From positions 1-64,000 of the forward strand of contig NZ_JAPNUE010000012.1 of NCBI RefSeq assembly GCF_026626305.1: a stretch of DNA of 64,000 nt, read 5' to 3'. Numbering within the stretch: position 1 is the first letter of the stretch; every line of letters begins with the position of its first letter. A program made the position numbers and the translations under genes. Source of the DNA: Frigidibacter sp. RF13. Lineage in GTDB: Bacteria > Pseudomonadota > Alphaproteobacteria > Rhodobacterales > Rhodobacteraceae. The notes beneath the pieces were generated by a model. That model saw only the letters and a list, made by a program, of their open reading frames with translations. It did not search any database and had not been told where the DNA came from. Shown here one piece after another: positions 1-8,010 of this stretch.

Positions 1-116
1 CAGACTATCATTTCGCCATTCGTGCCTTTACCGCTCTTTCAGCGTGCCGCATGACCCCAGGTAGTTGAACGGTCTCAAGCCGCTCCTTTGATTTTGTTGA
101 CTTTCGTGTACCGCAT

Positions 117-257
117 TTAACGGCTACGCGACACCGGCGTCAGCGTTTGCGCCCGCACCGGGAGGCCAGTGATAGCCATGGCCGAAGCCGCGCCGATACC
201 GCCAAGAACAGACCGGCGCGACAAAGCTAGCCCGGTCTTGCGATTACGATGTGTCAT
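117..257 (-). pseudogene. Truncated secreted protein: Tat signal peptide only
   Basis: A 46-codon reading frame opens with ATG at 257 behind an AGGA ribosome site. It encodes a textbook twin-arginine leader: SRRSVLGG followed by a hydrophobic stretch and a PVRAQ cleavage region. It stops at TAA 117-119, nine codons after the predicted cleavage site, so the mature protein is missing. It lies 75 bp downstream of the flavin reductase on the same strand, which suggests it was the next gene of that operon, plausibly the periplasmic binding protein of a transporter. The break is near 120-135, and the DNA at 1-116 shows no gene. The leader is seen directly; the identity of the lost protein is inference. 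Confidence 0.6.
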
Positions 258-332
258 TTCAGAATCCTCCGCTGTTGTGTGTCCGCCTCGACGCGCATGG
301 CTGGGCAGTTTGTTGTAGTGGTTATCGCAAAG

Positions 333-992
333 TCACTTGCCGCCACGGCCTTCCAATCCGGCTTGGGCGTCGGCATCGGATCCGGGCACGCGCATCTCGA
401 AGGTCTCGCGGATCACGGTGTAGTCGAAGTATCCCAACCGGGCGATTGGCTCGATCGCGGTGATGTCCAGTCGACCGTCAGGCCGGATCACTTGGTCGTC
501 GATATGGATCGTCTCCACCTGGGCAAAGACGACATCGACGGTGCCGTGGTTGGAGGCGCCGCGCATCGTGTGCGTGCTCAGGTACCGGCATTCGAACTTG
601 CAGGGGCTTTCCTTGACCATCGGCACCGCACCGTTGTCGGAATAGATGCGGGTCACGTTGATACGGTCGAACTCGCTTTCCTCGGGCGGCAAAGCCATGG
701 CGCTGATGTTCACCGCCTCGCGCAGCGCGAATGTCGCCATGTTCCAGACAAACCAGCCGGTTTCCTCGGCGTTCAGGACCGTGTCCTTGCGCCGCCCGTC
801 CGGGTAGCGGTTGGCCGCGAACATCACCATTGGCGGATCGAAGGTCAGGTTTTGCCACTGGCTGTAGGGCGCGATGTTCTCCACCCCGGCGACACTGCGG
901 CTGGACAGCCAGCCGATCGGACGCGGCACGGTGCAGCTCTTGAATGGCGAATACGGCAATGGGCAGCGTTCAGCACCGGGCGAGTACTTCAT
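333..992 (-). CDS. Flavin reductase family protein (FMN-binding split barrel)
   Basis: The 219-residue product fits the flavin reductase-like domain family, which binds FMN in a split beta-barrel and either reduces free flavin for a partner oxygenase or acts alone. Family-like features are the early PRPIGWLSS segment, the IAPYSQWQNLTFDPPMVMF strand region and a C-terminal part with conserved acidic and glycine residues. The start at 992 has a GAAGGA ribosome site. It is transcribed away from the GntR regulator at 1111 and sits ahead of the severed Tat signal peptide gene, so it looks like a survivor of a catabolic or transport operon under GntR control. The substrate cannot be told from sequence. 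Confidence 0.85.
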   Translation of the reverse strand: MKYSPGAERCPLPYSPFKSCTVPRPIGWLSSRSVAGVENIAPYSQWQNLTFDPPMVMFAANRYPDGRRKDTVLNAEETGWFVWNMATFALREAVNISAMALPPEESEFDRINVTRIYSDNGAVPMVKESPCKFECRYLSTHTMRGASNHGTVDVVFAQVETIHIDDQVIRPDGRLDITAIEPIARLGYFDYTVIRETFEMRVPGSDADAQAGLEGRGGK

Positions 993-1039
993 GGCGGCGT
1001 CCTTCTCGACCTTGTTTGTGATTTACAATATATGAGCGA

Positions 1040-1072
1040 TATATCGGCAGTATGTCAATCTGCCTTGATATA
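1040..1072. promoter_or_regulatory. Inverted repeat in divergent promoter region, candidate GntR operator
   Basis: TATATC-GGCAG and CTGCC-TT-GATATA face each other across nine bases between the flavin reductase and the GntR gene. Position and symmetry suit an autoregulatory operator acting on both promoters. No binding evidence exists in the sequence itself. Confidence 0.4.
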
Positions 1073-1110
1073 GAGCGGCGCGGTGCGCCGCAGTTGTGCT
1101 GGAGACGGAA

Positions 1111-1749
1111 ATGAACAAGACAGAGCAGGCGGTTGCCATGCTGCAGGGCATGATCGAGCGGGGCGAACTCGCCCCTGGGTCGATGGTGTCCGAACGGACC
1201 ATCGTCGAGCTCATCGGCTTGGGGCGGACACCGATTCGCGAGGCGATCCAGCGCCTGGCGCCCAGCTACATGATCCGAGTGCATGCCAGCCGTGGGATCG
1301 AAATCCCGGCAATCACAGTCGAGGATCAGCTCAGCCGACTTGAGGTCCGCCGCGCCGTCGAGGTGCTGGCAGTAGACCTCGCGAGCAAGAGAGCCAGCAA
1401 GACACAGCGGGAGGCCATGCAAAGCTTGGCATCCCGTCTGGAAGGCCAGTTCACCTTGCAGGAGTACACCGACACCATCCGGGAAACCCATGCGCTCATC
1501 CTCGATGCCGCCGGGAACCGCTATCTCGGGTCGCTGATGCTCCCATTGCAGGGGTTGTCGCGACGGTTCTGGATCGTTCATGCGCGCGAGGAAAATAGCG
1601 ATATCTTACGCGGGCGGGATCTGCACCGCGCCATTCTGACGGCCATCTCTGAAAGAGATGCGGAGGCCGCCACAGCCGCGTCTCGGGCGCTCAATGATTA
1701 CCTTGTGGAGTTTGCGCTTGCAGTGGTGGCTCGCCAGGCTGCGCGGTGA
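1111..1749 (+). CDS. GntR family transcriptional regulator, FCD-type
   Basis: The protein of 212 residues has an N-terminal winged helix (SERTIVELIGLGRTPIREAI core, then a wing ending SRGIEIP) and a mainly helical C-terminal FCD ligand domain. That domain shows the expected R-x-x-x-E segment (EVRRAVEVLAVDLA), the D-x-x-x-H-like pair in the middle, and a later DLHRAILTAISERD helix with the metal/ligand histidine. ATG 1111 is preferred because GGAGACGG sits 5-6 bases upstream; a GTG at 1096 would add five residues. FadR/FCD regulators usually sense organic acids and control adjacent catabolic genes, here the divergent flavin reductase. The ligand is unknown. Confidence 0.88.
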   Translation: MNKTEQAVAMLQGMIERGELAPGSMVSERTIVELIGLGRTPIREAIQRLAPSYMIRVHASRGIEIPAITVEDQLSRLEVRRAVEVLAVDLASKRASKTQREAMQSLASRLEGQFTLQEYTDTIRETHALILDAAGNRYLGSLMLPLQGLSRRFWIVHAREENSDILRGRDLHRAILTAISERDAEAATAASRALNDYLVEFALAVVARQAAR

Positions 1750-1965
1750 GATGAACCGGGAGGGGTCTGCCGGCGCATTTCTGGTTCGATGATCGGGCTA
1801 CTTTTCTGGCAGCGTTCAAGCTTCAGGGAAGCCACCTCCGGGAAAGCCAAGTTGCCAGAGGCCACCCTCTGGAAGCCTGTTTGCGAGAAGTCGTTGAGTC
1901 CGCTTCACTTTCCCCGTTGACAGGCCTGCCTCGATTGACCCGCCCCTTGATCATTGAAGAATTGA

Positions 1966-1997
1966 GCCCGGAGGCCCCCCTCACGGGCGCTTTTTTT
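1966..1997 (+). terminator. Rho-independent terminator-like hairpin
   Basis: GCCCG and CGGGC pair around a 13-base loop and are followed by seven T residues. It lies between the GntR gene and the methyltransferase stub. The rest of 1750-2031 shows no gene. Confidence 0.55.
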
Positions 1998-2031
1998 GAT
2001 TTCCCCCCCTCTCATCCCGAGCCGCATCCCA

Positions 2032-2234
2032 TGGACCTCGTCTTCGCGCCGAGCCAGATCGAGGCTTGGCCGATTGCCCGGCTGCACCCCTATGCCCGCT
2101 TTGCCAAGATGCATGGCGACGACCAGGTGGCGAAGATCGCGGCCATGGCCGAGGATTTCGACCTGACGCTTGTGTGGACGCTGCGCGGAATGCAAGGACA
2201 TCGTGAACCGGCAGTGTCCCGGGTGGTGGTGTAG
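2032..2234 (+). pseudogene. N-terminal stub of a ParB-domain DNA methyltransferase
   Basis: The first 40 residues (MDLVFAPSQIEAWPIARLHP onward, then AKMHGDDQVAKIAA) match the start of phage-type site-specific DNA methyltransferases that carry a ParB-like N-terminal domain. Homology ends near 2150: the expected SMAEFGWTVP continuation is replaced by unrelated residues, and the frame closes at 2234. No methyltransferase catalytic motif follows. The sequence from about 2150 to 2280 is very GC-rich and carries no recognisable gene. This is a deletion junction leaving a non-functional fragment. Confidence 0.55.
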
Positions 2235-2280
2235 GAGGCCGCGCGCGGAGCCTCCGGCGTAGCGCGGCGCGCGGCCGCGG

Positions 2281-3451
2281 GTGACGCTGGCGGTCACCGC
2301 TGCGGGAAAGGCCGAGACCGCTCTTGCCGGCGCGCGCGCCAAGCTGGACACAGTGATCGAGGCCCTGCCGGAAGGTCTGCGCACGCCCGAGGCGGTTGTC
2401 GCTCGACGGGAGGCGTTGCAGAGAGAGCAAAGGCAACTCTCCGAGGCGCTGGAAGTGGCGACGCAACAGGACCGAGCCGTCAGTGAAGTGCTCACCCGTT
2501 CGCAAGAGCAGCTAGAAGCAGCGAAGCGGGCGCGCGACGGGCAGCAGCAGCGCGTGAAGAAGGCACAAGGTGATTTTGTCGCTCGGCTTACCGAGGTTGG
2601 GCTGGACAAAGCGGGATATGATGCCTGCAAGAGCCATTTCCCGACTCTCGACGCCGACCGCAAGAAGGTGACCGATCACCGCGATGGATTGATCGCTGCT
2701 CGCAAGACATTGCGAACGCCATAGCCGCTTGTGCAGATCGTGAACGCCGGGATCTTGCCCCGCTACAGCTGGCGTTGGCAGACGCCACCCAGACCTTGAA
2801 CGCGGCCAACGCTGCACTTGCCACAGCGAGAACGGATGTATCGTCACTGGCCAAATTCAAGGAATCGCTTGCCGCGGCTCTGACCGAAACCGAGCGGCTT
2901 GAAACTGAGACCGGTCCGCTCCGGGGGCTGGCTGATCTGGCTAACGGCAAGAACGATTTCAAGATGACACTCGAGACCTTCGCGATCGGAGCAATGTTCG
3001 ACCAGGTTCTCGAGGCGGCGAATATGAGGCTCGACCCTATGACACGTGGTCGCTACCGGCTAACGCGTGGGCTCGAGCCATCTGGCGGTCGCGGCAAGCG
3101 TGGGCTCGAAATCGAGGTCTTCGACATCAACACCGGCAAGGCGCGCCCGACAGCAACGCTGTCAGGCGGCGAAACCTTTATCGCGGCACTGGCCCTCGCG
3201 CTTGGGCTAGCTGATGTGGTCGAGAGCCTTTCGGGCAAGATCCGGATGGACACTTTTTTTTCGATGAAGGCTTCGGGAGCCTCGACACCGAGAATGGGGC
3301 GGGCACGTTGGATCAGGTGATCCAAGTTCTTGCTGCGCTGACAGAGGGCAGCCGGGCCGTCGGCCTGATCTCGCACGTCGGACTGGTGCAGGAGGCTATT
3401 CCACAAGGCTTTTACGTGCGCTCGACCCCAAGCGGCAGCCGGGTAGAGTAA
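2281..3451 (+). pseudogene. sbcC: sbcC remnant (SMC-like exonuclease ATPase), frameshifted
   Basis: Three pieces of one SbcC-like C-terminal half can be read. Part one (2281 to about 2710) is coiled coil. The frame shifts near 2706-2715, after which the coiled coil continues and leads to the ABC signature TLSGGE at about 3160. A second shift in a run of T at about 3250-3260 precedes the Walker B/D-loop FDEGFGSLD, followed by the H-loop LISHVG and a stop at 3449-3451. The N-terminal Walker A half is absent. SbcC with SbcD cleaves DNA hairpins and ends; this copy cannot be functional. It retains the expected order of motifs, so it is a decayed gene rather than chance. Confidence 0.8.
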
Positions 3452-3465
3452 AGAAGGGGTACGGG

Positions 3466-3771
3466 ATGACGGACCGCTGGTATTACCGGAAGGCACACAC
3501 CCGCCGTCTGTCGTCAGGGCGCACGGTATCCGTCCGCGGCGGTTGGGCAGTTCGGGGCGATCGTGAAAGCAAGAGGGGCGCATCGTTCAGGCGGACTTGT
3601 CCAATATGTGGGGCGCTGATCGTAAGCGTTGGCATGCCCAGAGGAGGGTGGGTCCATTTTGAGGGCGGCAAAGGCCTGACACGAATTAAGCACCCTTGCC
3701 TGCATCTTGGCGAAGGTCTGAGCAGGCGGCGCGACGAGGACACACCGGATCTTTTCGAAAGCCTGCCTTAG
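3466..3771 (+). CDS. Small protein with a CxxC motif, unknown function
   Basis: A 101-residue basic protein starts at ATG 3466 behind a GAAGGGG-like ribosome site, 14 bp after the sbcC remnant. It has one CPIC pair and, 25-40 residues later, a cysteine/histidine pair (HPCLHLGEG), which could form a zinc site. The position suggests it was the next gene of the sbcC transcription unit. I do not recognise the family. It has no frameshift, but its partner gene is broken, so function is uncertain. Confidence 0.5.
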   Translation: MTDRWYYRKAHTRRLSSGRTVSVRGGWAVRGDRESKRGASFRRTCPICGALIVSVGMPRGGWVHFEGGKGLTRIKHPCLHLGEGLSRRRDEDTPDLFESLP

Positions 3772-3930
3772 CTCGTTGCCGGATCACACAGAGCGATTCT
3801 GACCAAAACACTTAGGTCGATGTTCAAACCACGACCCTTTGGCCGCATCGATGAACGTAAGTATTGGCGTCAAGCGCTCCTCCCTCAATGAACCGAGAAG
3901 GTCCCTGTCGCTGGATCTGATCACAAAGGT

Positions 3931-4044
3931 CTAGTCCTTGATCCGCCACATTCTGAATCGTCCTTGTTGCGTCACTTCTCGGATCAGGCCTCGCTCTTCC
4001 ATCCATGCGAGGTTCCTTTGAACAGCCGCGCGACTTGCGCCTGT
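3931..4044 (-). pseudogene. C-terminal fragment of a DUF1612/HTH protein cut by the transposon
   Basis: Read on the minus strand from the transposon edge, 37 codons give a winged-helix tail containing SRAAVQRNL, RGLIREVT and GRFRMW before TAG at 3931-3933. The same pattern (SRAAVQRNL, RGLIRELT, GRYRVW) ends the intact gene at 39650-40726, so this is the tail of a second family member. Its upstream part is not found beyond the transposon's other end at 7747. No gene is seen between 3772 and 3930. Confidence 0.7.
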
Positions 4045-4046
4045 TA

Positions 4047-4084
4047 GGGGTCTGCTCCGGCTGAGTGCAAAATGACACCTTAAG
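4047..4084 (+). repeat. Left terminal inverted repeat of the Tn3-family element
   Basis: The 38-bp end starts GGGG and ends CTTAAG. It matches the reverse complement of 7709-7746 except for one A/G difference. It lies 8 bp beyond the tnpA stop codon. Confidence 0.93.
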
Positions 4085-4092
4085 GCTGGGTG

Positions 4093-6981
4093 CTATCGTT
4101 TTTTCCACCTGTATTCGCCTGTGAGCAGGATATGCGCCCACCCGAGTGGCGAGATGTGCGTCAGAAGGTCTGGTGAACAGTCGAGACCTTCGCCCTTTCT
4201 GGCTGCAACAGCGTGGCCAAGATGTTTGGTGTTCCAGTAGATGGCGATTGCGGCCAGCAGGTTAAGCCCCGCCATGCGATAGTGCTGTCCTTCAGAGGTT
4301 CGGTCTCGGATTTCGCCCTGCCGCCCAATGCGCAGCGCATTTTTCAAGGCGTGATGCGCTTCACCTTTGTTCAGGCCGATCTGGGCACGGCGCTGCATAT
4401 CGGCGTCGAGCAACCAGTCGATGATGAACAAGGTGCGTTCAATGCGTCCGATCTCCCGTAGTGCAAGCGCCAGTTCATGCTGGCGCGGGTACGAGGCGAA
4501 CTTCCGCAACAATTGGCTGGGTGGCATGACACCCGCCGCCATTGTGGCGACGGCGCGTAAGATGTCCGGCCAGTTTTCCGTGATCAGCTTTTCTCTGATC
4601 TTTCCACCGACCAGCCCGCGGACTTCCTTCGGCGCAGCGGCGGGGTCGAAGAGATAGAGCCGCTTTGAAGGGAGATCGCGGATGCGGGGAACAAAGCGAT
4701 AAGACAGGAGTGCGGTTGCGGCAAAGACATGATCGGTGAAGCCGCCGGTTTCAGCGTATTGCTCTTTGATCTTCTTCCCAACCTCGTTCATCAGCAGGCC
4801 GTCCAGAATGTACGGGGCCTCGTTGACGGTCGCAGGGATGTTCTGTGTGGCAAACGGGCCGAACTGGTCGGAGACATGGGTGTAGGCCTTCAAGCCCGGC
4901 TCCTGCCCATACTTCGCGTTGATGAGGTTCATCGCCTCGCCATGACGCGCTGTCGGGAAGAACTGACCGTCGCTTGAAGCAGTCATGCCGACGCCCCAGA
5001 ACCGCGCCATCGGCAAATCGGCCTGCGCCGCAATCACCTTGGCAAGCGCCCTGTTGATGGCATCGCTTTCAACATGCCAGCGGGACAAGCGCGAGAGTTG
5101 GAAGTAGTCATGTGAACTGGTCGCCTCGGCCATCTTGCTGAGGCCAAGGTTCAATCCCTCGGCCAGCAGCACGTTCAACAACCCGATGCGATCCTTGCAG
5201 GGAACGCCGGTGCGCAAATGGGTGAAGGTTTCGGTGAAGCCGATATCGTCATCAACTTCCTGCAACAGATCGGTGATCCGGACGGCAGGCAGGCGACCAT
5301 AGAGATCAAGCACCATGCCATCAGCATCCGCCGGGATTGCTGCCGTCAAACGATCAACCTTGAGCACGCCGTTCTCGATTGAACCGCCGGGAATCGCGCC
5401 GGTTCGGGCGGCCTTGGCCAAACGCTTCATACCGTCCGCTAGCCTTGCCTTGCGATCATCGAGCCAGACCACAGGTTCGAATGGCATCGTCAGGCGAGGG
5501 CACGCCTTGGCTGTTTCTATCGGTACCAAAGCCTGTTTCAGATCAGCGTAACGCCGGGAATGGGGCAGCCAGATATCGCCGGATCGGAAAGCTTCGCGCA
5601 CCTGGAACAACACGGCGACCTCCCAGAGCCGATTGTCACCTGGGTCCTGAGCATTGAGGTGTCGATGCCATTTCGAAGTTCGGCGTAAGAAGCCCACCTG
5701 GCGGGACGCATCGGTTTGATCCTGGGCGATGACTTTTGTTGCCTGCATCAAAGGTGCCGCCACCGGGGCGGCGCAGATATCGAGCGCCCGCAGCATTCTT
5801 GGGGCATAGCGCCGGAACCGGTGATACCCATGAACGACATGCGACAGGGCGTCAGCCGCCATCGTGTCGGTCAACTCGGCCGCGGTTGTCACCATGTTTT
5901 CGAGTTGAGACCAGCCACACGTAACTTCAATGGTCGCTTCAAGGGATGCACCATCCGCCTTGGCCGCTAGCAAGGCGGCGCCCAAATCCTTGAAGGAGCG
6001 CAATGTCTCGCGCAGCGAAGATCGGGCGTCTGCGATACGCGCATCGGAAAGCCTCTTCGCATCCCGCCAGATCTTGCCAACAATCCGGTCGTGGGTTTCG
6101 ATCACGGCATCGGCAATGGCTGCCTTCCACTCTACCGCACAGACAGCAAGGATCGCCAGGCGCCGGTCACTCGTGATGTCGCGCAACCCATCGGCAAAGT
6201 AGCGCTCGCCTTGGCGGCGCAGGCGGGTGGCCCGATGTGGCGGTACGTTGGACAGAATATCCGGTGAGAGGCCGAATTCTTGCAAAAACTCCAACCGGTC
6301 CAGAAGTCGCGATGCTCCAGCCGAGTTGCTGCCCGCCTCGAAACGGCGAAGCCAGATGAACCGGGTGACATTGCCATCCACGATCTCGGTCAACAGCGCG
6401 TCCAGGCGTTCTTTCGTTTCATCGTCGATCTTGTTGGCGATCCGGCTTTCAATCCGACGTTCTGCCGATACCAGGGCATCCGCGCACAGCCGCTCGACGA
6501 CCGAGATGCCGGGCAGGATTACTTGTGACCGGCGACACTCTTCAATAAATCGCCGTGCCAGGTCTTCGTTGGATCGGGCCGTTTCAGCCTCTTTCTCCAG
6601 CCAGGCTTTCAGACTGCGCGCACCCTGGCCCGAGAACATCTTGAAGCCATAGAGCTGGCGCAGGGCGTGCAGGTGCTGCTGACGGGTTTGCCGACGTGCG
6701 GCATATGGCAAGACATCGTCGCCGGTCAGACCCAACTGGGCCGCGATGAAGCGCAATACCTTTTCCGGGATGACCTCACCGGAAGACAACAGCCGACCAG
6801 GATAGCGTAGGGCACAGAGCTGTAGGGCAAAGCCGATCTTGTTTTCCGGCCGCCGCCGTTCGTTGATGTGTTCGATATCGTCGTCTGCCAGTGTGTAATG
6901 CCGCAACATCAAAGTCTCGTCAGTCGGCAGGTCGAAAAGCGCCGAACGCTGGCGCTCGGTCAGAATGGTGCGATGCGCCAT
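4093..6981 (-). CDS. tnpA: Tn3-family transposase
   Basis: At 962 residues this is the normal length for Tn3-type DDE transposases, which bind the 38-bp ends and carry out replicative transposition. The N-terminal half holds the DUF4158-type DNA-binding region (LFDLPTDETLMLRHYTLADDD near residue 15). The C-terminal catalytic half contains the first aspartate in TASSDGQFF, the YTHVSDQFGPF segment, ETGGFTDHVFA, and the NKGEAHHAL segment carrying the catalytic glutamate. The reading frame is uninterrupted, so the enzyme is probably active. The stop lies 8 bp inside the left inverted repeat. It is divergent from tnpR across 120 bp. Confidence 0.96.
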   Translation of the reverse strand: MAHRTILTERQRSALFDLPTDETLMLRHYTLADDDIEHINERRRPENKIGFALQLCALRYPGRLLSSGEVIPEKVLRFIAAQLGLTGDDVLPYAARRQTRQQHLHALRQLYGFKMFSGQGARSLKAWLEKEAETARSNEDLARRFIEECRRSQVILPGISVVERLCADALVSAERRIESRIANKIDDETKERLDALLTEIVDGNVTRFIWLRRFEAGSNSAGASRLLDRLEFLQEFGLSPDILSNVPPHRATRLRRQGERYFADGLRDITSDRRLAILAVCAVEWKAAIADAVIETHDRIVGKIWRDAKRLSDARIADARSSLRETLRSFKDLGAALLAAKADGASLEATIEVTCGWSQLENMVTTAAELTDTMAADALSHVVHGYHRFRRYAPRMLRALDICAAPVAAPLMQATKVIAQDQTDASRQVGFLRRTSKWHRHLNAQDPGDNRLWEVAVLFQVREAFRSGDIWLPHSRRYADLKQALVPIETAKACPRLTMPFEPVVWLDDRKARLADGMKRLAKAARTGAIPGGSIENGVLKVDRLTAAIPADADGMVLDLYGRLPAVRITDLLQEVDDDIGFTETFTHLRTGVPCKDRIGLLNVLLAEGLNLGLSKMAEATSSHDYFQLSRLSRWHVESDAINRALAKVIAAQADLPMARFWGVGMTASSDGQFFPTARHGEAMNLINAKYGQEPGLKAYTHVSDQFGPFATQNIPATVNEAPYILDGLLMNEVGKKIKEQYAETGGFTDHVFAATALLSYRFVPRIRDLPSKRLYLFDPAAAPKEVRGLVGGKIREKLITENWPDILRAVATMAAGVMPPSQLLRKFASYPRQHELALALREIGRIERTLFIIDWLLDADMQRRAQIGLNKGEAHHALKNALRIGRQGEIRDRTSEGQHYRMAGLNLLAAIAIYWNTKHLGHAVAARKGEGLDCSPDLLTHISPLGWAHILLTGEYRWKKR

Positions 6982-7101
6982 GTTTCTTTTGCTTTCTTGT
7001 TGGAGTTTATTTATTGATGATTATGATATGAGTTAAGGAATAAACGAGATGGCCGAAAGCCCGGAATTCCTCCACACACCACAAACGTTCGTTTGTGAAA
7101 C
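6982..7101. promoter_or_regulatory. tnpA/tnpR intergenic region, probable res site
   Basis: This 120-bp gap between divergent tnpA and tnpR is where Tn3-type resolvases bind and recombine, also repressing both promoters. It is AT-rich against a GC-rich background and contains ACAAACG-TT-CGTTTGT at 7081-7096, ending five bases before tnpR. Subsites were not resolved. Confidence 0.6.
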
Positions 7102-7713
7102 ATGCTGATCGGATACGCGCGCGTCTCAAAAGCCGATGGCAGCCAGTCGCTTGATCTGCAAAAGGACGCTCTTGTTGAGGCGGGCGTCGATGAAAAGCAA
7201 ATCTACTCCGATCAGGCCTCGGGCAAGAAAGACGACCGCCCGGGCCTCGAAGCCTGTCTGAAGGCTCTGCGCGACGGCGACGTCCTTGTCATCTGGAAAC
7301 TGGACAGAATGGGTCGCAGCCTGAACCATCTGGTGAAAACGACGACCCTGCTGTCAGAGCGCGGTGCCGGCCTGAAGGTGCTTACAGGCCAAGGGGCACA
7401 GATCGACACGACCACCGCAGCCGGTCGGTTGTCATTTGGCATCTTTGCAGCGCTCGCTGAATTTGAAAGCGAGTTGATCCGGGAACGCACCATGGCAGGG
7501 CTGCAAGCCGCCCGTGCTCGAGGTCGAAAGGGCGGCCGTAAGTTTGCACTCACCAAAGCCCAGGTCCGGATGGCACAGGCCGCAATGGCCAACAGGGACA
7601 CATCAGTTTCAGAACTGTGCCGTGAGCTGGGCGTGAAGCCCGTCACCCTGTACCGATACGTCGATCCCAAAGGCAACCTGCGCGACTATGGAAAACGCGT
7701 CCTCGGCGCTTAA
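7102..7713 (+). CDS. tnpR: Serine resolvase of the Tn3-family element
   Basis: The 203-residue protein is a standard resolvase/invertase: catalytic serine 9 in IGYARVSKADG, then the conserved DRMGRSL and AEFESELIRERT segments, and a C-terminal helix-turn-helix (VSELCRELGVKPVTLYRYV). It resolves the cointegrate formed during replicative transposition. The stop codon lies inside the right inverted repeat. No clear ribosome site precedes ATG 7102; instead a perfect 7+7 inverted repeat sits immediately upstream, consistent with autoregulation. Confidence 0.95.
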   Translation: MLIGYARVSKADGSQSLDLQKDALVEAGVDEKQIYSDQASGKKDDRPGLEACLKALRDGDVLVIWKLDRMGRSLNHLVKTTTLLSERGAGLKVLTGQGAQIDTTTAAGRLSFGIFAALAEFESELIRERTMAGLQAARARGRKGGRKFALTKAQVRMAQAAMANRDTSVSELCRELGVKPVTLYRYVDPKGNLRDYGKRVLGA

Positions 7714-7746
7714 GGTGTCATTCTGCACTCAGCCGGAGCAGACCCC
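7709..7746 (-). repeat. Right terminal inverted repeat of the Tn3-family element
   Basis: Reverse complement of the left end with one mismatch. It overlaps the last five bases of tnpR. Confidence 0.93.
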
Positions 7747-8010
7747 TATTTGTCGATGTCCCGACCGCCGAGGCAAGACTCGTACCGTAAGCGATGGCGT
7801 GGACGCCCCCGGCGGCATCGATGTGCCACGGCGGTGGGTGCCTCAAGCACCGCTGCGGAGGGGAGCGTCCCCCACCGCTTACTGTGCACAGACGTGTGGA
7901 GGTCAATCGGTAAAGTGTACAACGAAGCCAACCTTCGGCTATCAAGCATATATCGCTTAAGAACCAAACTTCGCGACAGAACCGGTGCGGCTCGATGCTT
8001 GCGCGAAAAT
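7747..8010. other. Gene-free stretch with nested inverted repeats after the secretion operon
   Basis: No convincing gene is seen. GCGGTGGG and CCCACCGC face each other around a smaller GGTGC/GCACC hairpin near 7840-7895, and TAAGCGRTGG recurs in both orientations. Lying just past the hlyD stop, this could help end the long minus-strand transcript, although there is no T-run. Confidence 0.3.

Larger units (their letters stand above)
4047..7746. mobile_element. Tn3-family transposon, about 3.7 kb, tnpA and tnpR only
   Basis: Terminal 38-bp inverted repeats beginning GGGGTCTGCTCC enclose a full-length Tn3 transposase and a divergent serine resolvase. The repeats differ at one position. There is no cargo gene. 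Tn3 elements normally make 5-bp target duplications, but the flanks read TGTTA on the left and TATTT on the right, which do not match. The left end abuts a severed DUF1612 gene whose other half is not on the right. Confidence 0.93.

Noticed and set aside
3824..4141. 105-codon minus-strand frame across the transposon end
   Set aside because: It spans the inverted repeat junction and reads the true DUF1612 tail in the wrong frame.
4042..7751. TGTTA and TATTT as a target-site duplication
   Set aside because: Only three of five positions agree, which is not evidence of a duplication.
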